The position numbers and the translations under genes were made by a program. Positions 1 to 9,073 of a stretch of DNA of 31,419 bases are shown piece after piece. Each line of letters starts with the position of its first letter. The stretch's first letter is position 1. This DNA comes from a virus: IMG/VR virus record IMGVR_UViG_3300011113_000486, positions 1-31,419 of that record; one strand, given 5' to 3'. The notes beneath the pieces were generated by a model. That model saw only the letters and a list, made by a program, of their open reading frames with translations, ran no database searches and was not told the DNA's origin.

Positions 1-147
1 ACCTTGAATGCCTTGAATGCCTTGAGCACCAGTTGGACCTGTTGGACCTTGAATGCCTTGAATGCCTTGAATGCCTTGAGCACCAGTTGGACCTATTGGA
101 CCTTGAATGCCTTGAATTCCTTGAGCACCAGTTGGACCCGTTGGACC
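1..147 (-). repeat. Nested tandem repeats encoding Gly-X-Y collagen-like sequence
   Basis: The 9-base unit CCTTGAATG (Gly-Ile-Gln on the minus strand) is repeated two or three times inside a larger unit that also holds a CCTTGAGCACCAGTTGGAC block. The larger unit is present nearly three times and continues off the window edge. Third-position differences such as acctgt, acctat and acccgt show that the copies are not all freshly made. The repeats keep the reading frame, so copy-number changes would lengthen or shorten the fibre rod. Confidence 0.9.
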
Positions 148-1056
148 AAAAATATTACTTACTGTTGATATCGTAAAGGTATTTCCACTTTGTGATATAA
201 TAATATTTGAACCACCAGTAATACCAATATTACCATTTACATTATTTACTGATTTAACTGCTCCAAGTAATGTTACTTTTCCATCTGAAGCAACATTGAA
301 ATCTGAAGCGTCATAATAAGCCACACCAGAAATACCAGTTGAGGCTGTTGCTATATTAAATAATATATTACTACCTGAAATTTCAGTGGTGATCGCCTGT
401 CCAGTTTTTCCTCTTAATGTAAATGAAAATGGATCCGTTGCTGATTTTGAACCACTTTGAGCTTTTATGCTATCTGATCGTATACCAATTATTCCAGCTT
501 TTGTAACAAAATCATCAGAATCAAATGCGGCAGAACCGAAAACAGAATCAGCTGAAGATTTTGTGACTTGTGCTTTTTTAGCTGTTAATATTATGTTAGT
601 TTGATTTAAAATGGAAACATCATTAAATCCAAGCCCTGTGGTAATTCCTATATTACCTGATATACCATTAAATGTTCTTACATAAAAATCAACTGGGCCA
701 GTAGGGCCAGTTGTACCAGTATTTCCTCTAACATACCCAATAGAATATTGTGAACCAATAATTCCATTAGGATCTATTTGTGAAATATATAGAAAATCTC
801 CAATTACTTGAGCTGCTGTATAACCATATCCAGAAATACCAGCGATTCCTGTTGGTCCTATAGGTCCAGTTGGACCTGTTGGACCAGTATTACCACGAAG
901 CCCTTGAGGGCCAGAAATAGCAATTCCAAGTGGTGATGCAGAAATGACAGCAGTTGTTTGATTTGTCGAAACAATGTTTGTAACATTATTAGGAACAATT
1001 GTTGTTTCTGTTTCTTTAACATTAGTTACAACAATTACTGGTTTTTCATCTGCCAT
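1..1056 (-). CDS. Collagen-like tail-fibre/structural protein, partial (C-terminus beyond window)
   Basis: The frame is open for 352 codons from an ATG at 1056 to the left edge, with no stop. The start lies just after two tandem TAA codons that close the upstream gene, and the protein begins [13 protein letters not shown]. Around residues 50-72 there is a Gly-X-Y stretch of [10 protein letters not shown] type. A beta-rich middle follows with segments such as [11 protein letters not shown] and [10 protein letters not shown], which resemble segments of the neighbouring 889-residue fibre. From about residue 304 to the edge the collagen-like repeat resumes ([13 protein letters not shown]). Collagen-like repeats are common in fibres of marine T4-like phages, where they form trimeric rods. 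The protein is probably a virion adhesin or fibre. No clear Shine-Dalgarno sequence precedes the start, so coupling to the upstream gene is likely. The role is inferred from repeats and context only. Confidence 0.82.
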   Translation of the reverse strand, partial: MADEKPVIVVTNVKETETTIVPNNVTNIVSTNQTTAVISASPLGIAISGPQGLRGNTGPTGPTGPIGPTGIAGISGYGYTAAQVIGDFLYISQIDPNGIIGSQYSIGYVRGNTGTTGPTGPVDFYVRTFNGISGNIGITTGLGFNDVSILNQTNIILTAKKAQVTKSSADSVFGSAAFDSDDFVTKAGIIGIRSDSIKAQSGSKSATDPFSFTLRGKTGQAITTEISGSNILFNIATASTGISGVAYYDASDFNVASDGKVTLLGAVKSVNNVNGNIGITGGSNIIISQSGNTFTISTVSNIFGPTGPTGAQGIQGIQGPIGPTGAQGIQGIQGIQGPTGPTGAQGIQGIQG

Positions 1057-1059
1057 TTA

Positions 1060-1491
1060 TTATCTCGTAATTTCTCTTGATATTTCAAAACTACCTTCAA
1101 TAAGTCGTTGTACTTCACCCAAAGAATTTATCAATTCTAAATCATAAAAATGTTTACCAGCAGGAGCAAATTTCATGCTTGTAGCGTCAGCTCTTATAAG
1201 TATTCCACCAGTATATCCAGTAGCTCCAGAAATAGAAGTATTAAAACTTATGCCACCAATGCCTGCAATACCATTTATGCCAACAGAAAATTCTCCTGTT
1301 ATTCCACCACAAGTAACTCCATTATTGCTAAAAAATAATATAACGTCATCGTCTTTAATAGATTTACGAACTTGCATCGCACCAGTAAAATTAGACAAAT
1401 CGATACCAGTTCCACCAGAATACTTATAATGTAGGTGTAATTTAAACGTAGATCCTTGTTCTGCGTAAATATCGTATCTTGATGCTGGCAT
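1060..1491 (-). CDS. Small virion structural protein (143 aa)
   Basis: A strong Shine-Dalgarno sequence (TAGGAGAA) precedes the ATG at 1491. The protein begins MPASRYDIYAEQGSTFKL, has an Ig/beta-sandwich-like pattern, and ends with FYDLELINSLGEVQRLIEGSFEI. This 'polar input, then Y/D-L-E-L, then L-x-G-x-F' layout resembles the small baseplate or fibre-attachment domains of tailed phages (BppU N-terminal-like). A Gly-rich middle (GINGIAGIGGIS) fits an extended beta structure. It lies between a small structural gene and the collagen-like fibre gene, so a baseplate or fibre-base role is likely. I do not recognise it as a named T4 protein. Confidence 0.75.
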   Translation of the reverse strand: MPASRYDIYAEQGSTFKLHLHYKYSGGTGIDLSNFTGAMQVRKSIKDDDVILFFSNNGVTCGGITGEFSVGINGIAGIGGISFNTSISGATGYTGGILIRADATSMKFAPAGKHFYDLELINSLGEVQRLIEGSFEISREITR

Positions 1492-1511
1492 AAATTCTCC
1501 TATATTATTTA

Positions 1512-1820
1512 TTATAAATCTGATGCTGTTGCAAATTCGCTATTCGGTAATTGTTTAATATACAAATAAGAATTTAAAACATGATTAACACTTCTAACAT
1601 CTAATTCACTTATACCATACCAAGTATCAAAATCATCTCCTCTGACAATATATGATCGTTGATCTACTGGAGTCTTATTTTGATTTCTTGCTGTCTGATC
1701 CTTATAGCCATACATCAAAATATTTGTCTGTGATGATTCGTAATTTGTTGTGACTAAAACAATTCTCCAATACGAAGCGGTAGTTCCAGTAGAATTTTCT
1801 ATTGTTTGTTGAAGTGCCAT
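1512..1820 (-). CDS. Small conserved structural protein (102 aa), function unknown
   Basis: The ATG at 1820 follows AAAGGTT at a suitable distance. The protein begins MALQQTIENSTGTTASYWRI and is a soluble, polar, beta-rich polypeptide with no signal or membrane segment. The opening resembles small fibre-base proteins of T4-like phages, in which the first residues lead into an S-Y-W-R-I strand. It is tightly packed (a gap of about 11 bases) behind the 889-residue tail fibre gene and ahead of another structural gene, so it probably belongs to the tail-fibre or baseplate set. No function is assigned. Confidence 0.72.
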   Translation of the reverse strand: MALQQTIENSTGTTASYWRIVLVTTNYESSQTNILMYGYKDQTARNQNKTPVDQRSYIVRGDDFDTWYGISELDVRSVNHVLNSYLYIKQLPNSEFATASDL

Positions 1821-1831
1821 TTATTAACCTT

Positions 1832-4501
1832 TTATGACCAAGGGCCGATTGATGTCATTGTTGAAGTTCCAATTGGTGTAAATGAAATATAAGAACCAAA
1901 TTTAGTTAGATTTGTTCCACCAGGAGCAGTACTAAAAGTAATTTGTGGTGTTAAAGTACATCCTGTGGTAGCATCTGTTTCTAACATACCATCAATAATA
2001 ATCGTATTTCTTGCCGATGATGATGTTGCGTTAACTATACCACCAGAAATTGAATCAAAATGTACCATATCTTGTGCGCGAGAAACAGTACCAACTGCTG
2101 CTGGTAAATTAAGAACACTAAATGTCATTGCTGCGGTAACACCACCACCATATAAAAATCCAACGGCAGTAGTATGAGTAGTAGTTCCGCTTTGAATAAT
2201 GTATTGACCTTTTACCAAATATGTTGTATTTGCTCGCAAAGAAATAGTATCAGCAGCACCAGTGAATACACTTTGAGCTGTATTTACATCTGATAAAGAT
2301 ACATCTGATGTAGCAGCGGAAATAATGCTAGATGATAATAATCCTCTACCAGAAGGAGTAGAAGCATATAAAACAGTACCATCATATTCTAGTGCTCCAC
2401 CAACAGGAGTTGATATTAAGGTGTTTGATGATAATTTAATTTGTGCATTTGTTGCTGATCCAGCAGCAGATATACCACCCATTATATTAAGAATAGAATT
2501 TGATGGTAGTATGTTTATAGCACCATCACCAGATACTATATTTGCATTTGTCTGATCATGCTCAAAACGAATAAAATCATTTGCATTCGAATTATCATTC
2601 GAATAAACATAAAGATTTGCGTTAGTGTGTGTAGTTCCTGGTGATCTTGTAGCACTAGCAAAATGAGCACCATTCATAATTGCTACAGCACCACTTGCAT
2701 TTGCATTTGATGTTAATACGCCAATTTGTAAAGTATCATTTCCTGTCTCTGTATGTCTTATTTTGGAATATTGAGAAGAACCAAATGAAAAATTCTTATC
2801 ATTTCCCATCACAATTGCTGTATCAAACAGAAAATCAGCAACATTCAAAGAATTATCTGATGAACGAATTGTTCCTAATCTAGTGCCAAATCCCCATGAT
2901 GTTGCATCAACGTACATTCCATAAGCAGATGAACTTGAAGGTGCAGGCATGAAGTCGATTCTACCATTTGTACTATTTCTTATAAATTCTTCATTTTGTA
3001 AATTAATATTTGATAAAAATGTTGCTCCTGATGTTACAAATAAATTTGATGTTGTAATACCAGCATTCATCACCTGACGAACTGAAAATGTATTTCCTTG
3101 ATTAGTAGATGCTATATTTGTAACAGCACCCGTAATACCATTCACAGAAGAAACACCTTCAATAGCACCACATAAACCATTAAATGATCTTACTAATGGT
3201 AAACTAGATATTGATCTATTTTCCCAACCTGTTGTTCCGTCCACATAAGTTAATAAATCATAATTTGCTGGACCAGTAATTATTACATCTGTAAGATCGT
3301 CTAATGTTAACGATACAGATCCACCACCACTCGTAGTGCTTCTGAAACTTCCTGCTTGCAATATTAAAGCATCACTTGCATTTGTCAGATCTGTTGCGTT
3401 GCCTTTTACGATCAAAAAGCCAACAAATATAGCATTTGTTTTTGTATTTTCAATTTCACTGAAGTTTTCAAGATTTATATTTGCAGCAGCATCAGCAATG
3501 CTTGTATATATTGCTCTACCATAATAAACACCCAACAAACTTGGATTATTTGGATAAAAGAATATTCTCTGTATTGTATATTTTCCAGAAGGAACGGTCG
3601 CAAGAGTTCCAGTACCGTTATCATATTTTGTTGGATCAATTACAGTTTGATTCGGAACTGTTGTAAATGTTCCAGCAGTTGCCGCGCGATAATAACGATA
3701 AAATATACAATCTGTATAAGCACCATCAGATACAACACTTGGATCATCTGTATTGTTGATCCAATTTCTTCCAAGACTGAATGCTTTTCCTGACGTTCTA
3801 TTTAATTTTAAATTTGCACCATTTGGTGATATTGTATGTCCAGAAATTTTAATTGGACCAAATGCTCTAATAAATTGTTCATATTGTTTATCAGTTGCGT
3901 ATGCTACATTTGGATTTGTTCTAGCAATATTAATATATGTTCTTGTCGGGTGAATCAATTGACCAATGATTATCGAAGTCTCTAATAAATCATCAGTATA
4001 ATATTCTGTTCTTTGCTGAACTGTACCAGCATTGTCAATATAAATCCAAGTTGTATCATGTGTTGCCAAATAAGTCAGAGCAATTCCTGTCTGCCCCGGC
4101 CAAGTAACATATTGCAAAGTTGGTAATGGATCTGCTGTATATGTTGACCCAGATGCGTGTATCTGACCTCTACCAGATGTGATATCAAATGCTGCGCTAT
4201 TTCCAGCGTTTATACTTAATATACCACCATGAAGTAATCCTGTTGCTAGATTTGAGGCATAAATTGCTCCCGATACTCCATATAATGTTGGTGAGGATAT
4301 CGTGAATGTTTTTCCTGACAATGATATAGAAACATCATTACCAGCAGATAGACCTATATCACCAGTTATACCATTTATCGTATAAACTTCGTTTGGTGTT
4401 ATATCGTATTTTTCCCACGCATATCCATTATATTTCCATGAGATATTTTCAAAAGAAAAAGTCTCACCAATAGATGGATCATATGGAAAATTAATAATCA
4501 T
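1832..4501 (-). CDS. Large tail fibre protein (889 aa)
   Basis: The N-terminus (FPYDPSIGETF, then WKYNGYAWEKYD) has the 'P-x-x-P-x-x-G-x-x-F ... Y-N-G-x-x-W' pattern seen at the head of many phage fibre and structural proteins. The middle has repeated VNGITG/INGITG segments and LDDLTDVIITGPANYDLLTY, a motif common in marine myovirus fibres. The C-terminal 400 residues are beta-rich and low in charge. They end in FGSYISFTPIGTSTM-type strands, as expected for a trimeric receptor-binding tip. No cysteine cluster or protease signature was seen. The likely role is host adhesion. The ATG at 4501 lies only 6 bases after a TATAAATA late-promoter octamer and has no Shine-Dalgarno sequence. Confidence 0.82.
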   Translation of the reverse strand: MIINFPYDPSIGETFSFENISWKYNGYAWEKYDITPNEVYTINGITGDIGLSAGNDVSISLSGKTFTISSPTLYGVSGAIYASNLATGLLHGGILSINAGNSAAFDITSGRGQIHASGSTYTADPLPTLQYVTWPGQTGIALTYLATHDTTWIYIDNAGTVQQRTEYYTDDLLETSIIIGQLIHPTRTYINIARTNPNVAYATDKQYEQFIRAFGPIKISGHTISPNGANLKLNRTSGKAFSLGRNWINNTDDPSVVSDGAYTDCIFYRYYRAATAGTFTTVPNQTVIDPTKYDNGTGTLATVPSGKYTIQRIFFYPNNPSLLGVYYGRAIYTSIADAAANINLENFSEIENTKTNAIFVGFLIVKGNATDLTNASDALILQAGSFRSTTSGGGSVSLTLDDLTDVIITGPANYDLLTYVDGTTGWENRSISSLPLVRSFNGLCGAIEGVSSVNGITGAVTNIASTNQGNTFSVRQVMNAGITTSNLFVTSGATFLSNINLQNEEFIRNSTNGRIDFMPAPSSSSAYGMYVDATSWGFGTRLGTIRSSDNSLNVADFLFDTAIVMGNDKNFSFGSSQYSKIRHTETGNDTLQIGVLTSNANASGAVAIMNGAHFASATRSPGTTHTNANLYVYSNDNSNANDFIRFEHDQTNANIVSGDGAINILPSNSILNIMGGISAAGSATNAQIKLSSNTLISTPVGGALEYDGTVLYASTPSGRGLLSSSIISAATSDVSLSDVNTAQSVFTGAADTISLRANTTYLVKGQYIIQSGTTTHTTAVGFLYGGGVTAAMTFSVLNLPAAVGTVSRAQDMVHFDSISGGIVNATSSSARNTIIIDGMLETDATTGCTLTPQITFSTAPGGTNLTKFGSYISFTPIGTSTMTSIGPWS

Positions 4502-4507
4502 TATGAA

Positions 4508-4515
4508 TATTTATA
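4508..4515 (-). promoter_or_regulatory. T4-type late promoter octamer TATAAATA before the 889-aa fibre gene
   Basis: The minus strand reads TATAAATA exactly, directly after a strong terminator and 6 bases before the ATG at 4501. T4 late promoters are recognised by gp55 with gp33 and gp45 and have this single element at about -10. The genome is AT-rich, so chance matches occur, but the position between a terminator and a fibre gene supports function. Confidence 0.68.
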
Positions 4516-4519
4516 AATG

Positions 4520-4546
4520 AAAAACGGGGGATTTCTCCCCCGTTTT
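4520..4546 (-). terminator. Rho-independent terminator after the 1285-aa gene
   Basis: On the minus strand there is an 11-bp perfect stem (AAAACGGGGGA with TCCCCCGTTTT) and a GAAA tetraloop, ending in a short T-run. It starts 1 base after the TAA of the upstream gene. This is one of the few GC-rich spots in the window. Confidence 0.9.
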
Positions 4547-4547
4547 C

Positions 4548-7500
4548 TTAGTTAGTTGCGCCTGTACACCATAGCAATGTATGTGGTGTTGCTGGAACTA
4601 CAAATGTCATTGTTTGGCCTCTTAAATATGTATTAAAGAAACCATTATGAGCATAATTACTCCCAATAATTGTATTGAAGTTTAAGTTGGTGCTGTCTGA
4701 TTTATAATATTTTACATTTCCCATAGTAAAATTATCATTCAATGCGACTCTATCATAATAATGTAAAGTATTGCTTACATCACCTGCTATATTTTCCATA
4801 TTTGAATAAAATGCCGGAAGACCACCACGACCTTCAAAATCAAAGTAATTATTATACCATAATCTAAAATGATTATAATTTCTTCTTCTATAATCATTAG
4901 CACTTGCAGTATTATTAAAGGTTAATCTAAAATATCCAGCATTTCCTGGAGCATTGTTAGTTGTTATTTGATCAATTTTATCAACTTTAAACAAATTTGT
5001 TGATGTCCAACCAGAGTAATTAGTACTGTTAATGAAATTCCATTGTGATTGCGTCAATCCAGTTGGTGAAGGAATTTCAACTTCTCTGAATGGATATGAT
5101 GCAAAATCATTATCGACCATATATTTGAAGAAAATAAGTTTTCCAGTTGTAGAAGATGTGTAATTTGCAGTTGAACCGCCAGATGGAACACCTGATGTAT
5201 CGAAAGCAATATTTGTTCCAGCAAAGAAACCTATTACATTATCAGCTTTCTTCCAATTAGAATACTTATATTCATCAGCCATTGCAGAACTACCTGCGAC
5301 AAATGGTGAAGCAACACAATACCATAGATCAGAAATGTTTATGGTATTATTAAATACATCATCATCCATTATAGCAGTAAATCTATTTTGACCAGTTCTC
5401 GTAAGAGATTTCATTGCATATGATGTAGTCAATTTAGCAGTTTCTCCTACATTTGGAAGAATACCTGCTGCTCCAGCAAGTGAATACTTGTCACTATAGA
5501 AAGTAAATTCAATAGGCTGACCAGATTGTGATAATTCCTGCATTGAAGGAATTTGACGAACGTAATCTGTTCGTATTGAAGTATTGACGATATCATTTGA
5601 TACTCTTGGAGCACCAAATCCATATACCGCAAGACGATCTGTAAATTCTTCGTATCGATTATCACTATTTTCTATGATAATTTTATCAGTTATGAATGGG
5701 CCAAATTTAATTCTCAAATCAGCCAACAATTGATATAATCCCAATTGATTTGGTGCAATAAAGATTTTATCATCGATGATTGCGTTTATATTAAGAATTG
5801 TTTGTGGAGAACTGAATACTTTACCATATCCAGAGTAAGTTCTACCAGAACCACCAACAACTGAATATGATGAAATAAATTCTGGAACGAATCCAAATGT
5901 TATGCCATCAAGTGGAACAGCTGGGATTGTATCTGATGCTCCTGCTAAATCATTCGTATTTATTGTTCTTGGTAAGAATGTTGCTCCAGTAACACCTAAC
6001 ATTTGAACAATTACATTACCACCTAAAATATTCGAAGCATCATAAACACTTCCAAGATATGCGGAACCTAGTGCTTTTTGTCTTCTAGTATATGAAGGAA
6101 TAGCTGTATTCCAATACACATCTTTGATGTAATCAACCATAGGTTGTTCAAATGTATTTCCAACCCAATTCATGATTGCAGCATGCTTCATATGTCCTTC
6201 ATCTGCAATATTATTGTAATTTTGTTGTGTAGTTACTGGTAACAAAGTTACACTTGCAAAGGTATGACCATCAAACCATTGATGTGGAGTAAATCCCCAT
6301 CCAGAATAATTTGCTTCCGCCGGATATATCATAAATGTGGATTGATTTGTTGGAGCTTCATTATTATCAAAATCACGGTCTAATATGAAAGTAGCATATT
6401 GAATAGTTGAAACATTACCTACTTGAGCGGTAGTTTGTTCACTTCCTTCTTGTACAGTCAATGCACTTCGATTTACAAATACATTTCGTGAATCAAGAAT
6501 CGTATATGCAGTATTTCCGGCTCCTGGACCTGCGGTAATCTTTAATTTTGAACCAATCAAAGATTGTGGTGTAAATCCCCAGAATTCTGAAACATCAGAA
6601 GCAGAATCAAATCCTTTTCTTAATAAATTACCACTTGAATTTACTGTTAATGGTAAGGTTGCTGGGCCTGGTAAACCATTTGATGGTCCTAAAGATGACT
6701 GTCTAGCAACGAAATCTTTATGAGCAACAACAGCACCAAAATTACCACTTATAATTTCACCTGATAATTTAATGCTGGATACTGTATATGAATATGCACA
6801 AGTTATACCTGTAGCCTTGTAAACCCATCCAGTTCCTGTTGCTCCTGCCGCCTTACTTGGCATTGTAAGACCGTGATATAAGTTTATATTTGGATTTGTT
6901 AGAACAGCAGCCGTAAATCCTTGATAACTTGCATTTGATGGACCATATAATCTAACACGTTGTGCATATTCTTGTGAAGTCAGAGATTTTATATAATAGC
7001 TTTCAGGTGCTTGTATTTGATTAATTTGCCATTTTCCTGTGGATATACCAGCATATGTTTGTCCATTTGATTGATGTGGAACTATGGAATTTAATCTATT
7101 TCTTAATTGTTGATTATTATGCCAATTTTTAATATCACTTCTATCATAGACCCATCCTAAGAAAGACACCCATGGTGTGTTTAAACACATATTAATACCA
7201 CCACCCTGTGGATATGCCCAACCACCAGCATTAATTAAACTCCAGTTATCAATACTATATTGTATTACTTTATCAAGTGCTTTTCTTCTATTAGTTCTTG
7301 ATACCCACGGAACAAATACAGATTGGAAAATTTGATCTTTTACTTTCAAAGCTTTTCCTGGATATCCATATTTCTTTTCAGTTGTATTTGAATTATATGC
7401 ATCAAATGCACTTATAGCATAAGTTGCAGCATATGCACTATGATATGGCATTATAGATGATGTCCAATAACTATTAACATATTCATTCCATGCATTTATT

Positions 7501-8405
7501 TCTTGTTGAATATTTGATGCATTTAAATTTATAGATTCTCCATAAATATTTTTTTCTGGCATTTTCAATAAATAATCTTCAGTATTTTTTACCATATCTC
7601 TTCGGTAAAATATTGGACGATTTGCTAAAGATGCACCATTCCACATTACAGGAGGTCTATAACAATCAGCATAGGTTGGACCAACATTTTGTGGAAAAGT
7701 TGTTAAAATGCCATATTTTTCAACAATACATCTTGACATATATGGTTCAGTCCAAGAAACCCATCTATTTTCTCCTTGTGGGTATGTTGCTTGTTGCCAA
7801 TTCCCATTAAAATTTGATTTAGCAGTAACTAGAACATCACCACCAGAAAGACCTACTGGGAAGTTCAAAAAATTACTCATGGGGTGATCATCTAAATCAG
7901 TAGATTTATTAATAACAAACCCTTTATTAGAATTTACATTCAACGAACAACGTTCATCATATATCCACTTTTGAAGTGTGTACCCAACATTTGTAATTGT
8001 CCAATTAAAATTATTTTGATGCCACCATGCTTCTGGATTCTTCATGGATCCGTTGACCCACATGGTTATACCAACACCAGAAATTTGTCCTGCTTCAGAC
8101 GTATATCCAGTCTTGATAACTGGGCAATTTTCAAATGCACCATCGCCAGTTTGTAATTCATAAGAAACACCAGTAACCATAACACCAGCAGGTGGTAAAA
8201 TCACATAAGGTTCTCCGGAAATAAATCTACCCCAAGTAACTGGAGAACTAAAGCTCCATTTAAATCCATTATAAGTAACTGGAGTCGTGGCACTATTATA
8301 TTGAACTGGTGCTCCAACATTACTTATTAAGTAAGGATTTCCACTTGGTTTAAATGTATCTATTCCTGTTTGTTCTGTTATTATTCCTGGATTCTTTGAT
8401 GACAT
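4548..8405 (-). CDS. Very large virion-associated protein of unknown function (1285 aa)
   Basis: The ATG at 8405 follows AAGGA at a good distance. The protein is soluble, with no signal peptide or membrane helix. Residues 1-180 look like a beta-rich virion-anchoring region. Residues of about 270-450 appear helical and aromatic-rich (PYHSAYAATYAISAFDAY, then GGWAYPQGGGINMCLNTPWV), which recalls alpha/alpha-toroid polysaccharide lyases and glycosidases. A second stretch with HMKHAAIMNWVGNTFEQP lies further on. The C-terminal 500 residues are beta-rich. It sits among fibre genes and ends at a strong terminator. I do not recognise the family. A tail-associated depolymerase or a large adhesin is an inference only. 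Confidence 0.72.
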   Translation of the reverse strand: MSSKNPGIITEQTGIDTFKPSGNPYLISNVGAPVQYNSATTPVTYNGFKWSFSSPVTWGRFISGEPYVILPPAGVMVTGVSYELQTGDGAFENCPVIKTGYTSEAGQISGVGITMWVNGSMKNPEAWWHQNNFNWTITNVGYTLQKWIYDERCSLNVNSNKGFVINKSTDLDDHPMSNFLNFPVGLSGGDVLVTAKSNFNGNWQQATYPQGENRWVSWTEPYMSRCIVEKYGILTTFPQNVGPTYADCYRPPVMWNGASLANRPIFYRRDMVKNTEDYLLKMPEKNIYGESINLNASNIQQEINAWNEYVNSYWTSSIMPYHSAYAATYAISAFDAYNSNTTEKKYGYPGKALKVKDQIFQSVFVPWVSRTNRRKALDKVIQYSIDNWSLINAGGWAYPQGGGINMCLNTPWVSFLGWVYDRSDIKNWHNNQQLRNRLNSIVPHQSNGQTYAGISTGKWQINQIQAPESYYIKSLTSQEYAQRVRLYGPSNASYQGFTAAVLTNPNINLYHGLTMPSKAAGATGTGWVYKATGITCAYSYTVSSIKLSGEIISGNFGAVVAHKDFVARQSSLGPSNGLPGPATLPLTVNSSGNLLRKGFDSASDVSEFWGFTPQSLIGSKLKITAGPGAGNTAYTILDSRNVFVNRSALTVQEGSEQTTAQVGNVSTIQYATFILDRDFDNNEAPTNQSTFMIYPAEANYSGWGFTPHQWFDGHTFASVTLLPVTTQQNYNNIADEGHMKHAAIMNWVGNTFEQPMVDYIKDVYWNTAIPSYTRRQKALGSAYLGSVYDASNILGGNVIVQMLGVTGATFLPRTINTNDLAGASDTIPAVPLDGITFGFVPEFISSYSVVGGSGRTYSGYGKVFSSPQTILNINAIIDDKIFIAPNQLGLYQLLADLRIKFGPFITDKIIIENSDNRYEEFTDRLAVYGFGAPRVSNDIVNTSIRTDYVRQIPSMQELSQSGQPIEFTFYSDKYSLAGAAGILPNVGETAKLTTSYAMKSLTRTGQNRFTAIMDDDVFNNTINISDLWYCVASPFVAGSSAMADEYKYSNWKKADNVIGFFAGTNIAFDTSGVPSGGSTANYTSSTTGKLIFFKYMVDNDFASYPFREVEIPSPTGLTQSQWNFINSTNYSGWTSTNLFKVDKIDQITTNNAPGNAGYFRLTFNNTASANDYRRRNYNHFRLWYNNYFDFEGRGGLPAFYSNMENIAGDVSNTLHYYDRVALNDNFTMGNVKYYKSDSTNLNFNTIIGSNYAHNGFFNTYLRGQTMTFVVPATPHTLLWCTGATN

Positions 8406-8413
8406 GGTTGTCC

Positions 8414-8731
8414 TTAATTTGCTATAATACTAATTAATATTGGATTTCCGTTTAAACTTTTTATTTGAAGCTCTGAGATTTTATCAAGCTCAATAAAAAC
8501 ATTGTCGTTATTTATTATTTCTATTGTATTTGTAGTATTTAATACATTAGATATTTTTACTGAAATAACATCACCATTTATATCTGAATTATTTTTGATA
8601 AAAACTCCGTTGTTTATTTTAATAAAACTTAAATTTATTAAATCTGTTAAATTTACAAATTCATTGTTACTAATTAATAAAGATGCCATGAGTTTTGGTG
8701 AATTTATTACTTGTGTGATAAATTTAGGCAT
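8414..8731 (-). CDS. Small beta-rich virion-type protein, third of three related tandem genes (105 aa)
   Basis: The ATG at 8731 lies 1 base after the TGA of the upstream gene, with AGGAAA before it. The protein ends in a pattern like 'NNDNVFIELDKISELQIKS ... ILISIIAN'. This matches the ends of the next two upstream genes: a hydrophobic strand, E-x-x-S/K-I-S/D-x-I, then I-x-x-N as the last residues. It is the most diverged copy and is rich in Asn and Ile. The family is unknown. The placement between fibre genes suggests a small head, tail or fibre decoration protein. Confidence 0.7.
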   Translation of the reverse strand: MPKFITQVINSPKLMASLLISNNEFVNLTDLINLSFIKINNGVFIKNNSDINGDVISVKISNVLNTTNTIEIINNDNVFIELDKISELQIKSLNGNPILISIIAN

Positions 8732-8732
8732 T

Positions 8733-9065
8733 TCAATTTCCTATAACTTGATATGATATTGCTTGATTAGTATTTGCTTTAATAAAAATATCGCTTATGC
8801 TTGAACATTCTAATAATATACTCTCACCTGGTCCAAGTTTAAAACCACTATTATTTCCATGATTAGTATTAGAATGTTTTATATAAAAAAAACTATTCAC
8901 GTCAGTAGCAATGTTTTTGATTTGAAATCCAACATTTGCTACTGACGTGTCAAGTCCATAAATGTTTGTTGTAATTACAACAAAATCGTCTGCAACACCA
9001 ATAGACAAGCTATTTGAAAATAATTGTTTTACTGGATAATTTTCAAATTCTTGTATGAATGACAT
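8733..9065 (-). CDS. Small beta-rich virion-type protein, second of three related tandem genes (110 aa)
   Basis: The start at 9065 follows AAGGAAA. The core reads 'FQIKNIATDVNSFFYIKHSN', then 'GFKLGPGESILLECSSISDI', and ends QAISYQVIGN. It aligns by eye with the upstream gene (GFVLKANEQIFVEATSLDSI, ending GITFSIYAN). The shared plan is K-N-I-x, G-F-x-L-x-x-x-E-x-I-x-x-E-x-x-S-x-x-x-I, then a final strand ending in N. No known enzyme motif is present. The gene ends in TGA, followed 1 base later by the next ATG, so translation is probably coupled. Confidence 0.75.
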   Translation of the reverse strand: MSFIQEFENYPVKQLFSNSLSIGVADDFVVITTNIYGLDTSVANVGFQIKNIATDVNSFFYIKHSNTNHGNNSGFKLGPGESILLECSSISDIFIKANTNQAISYQVIGN

Positions 9066-9073
9066 TATTTTCC

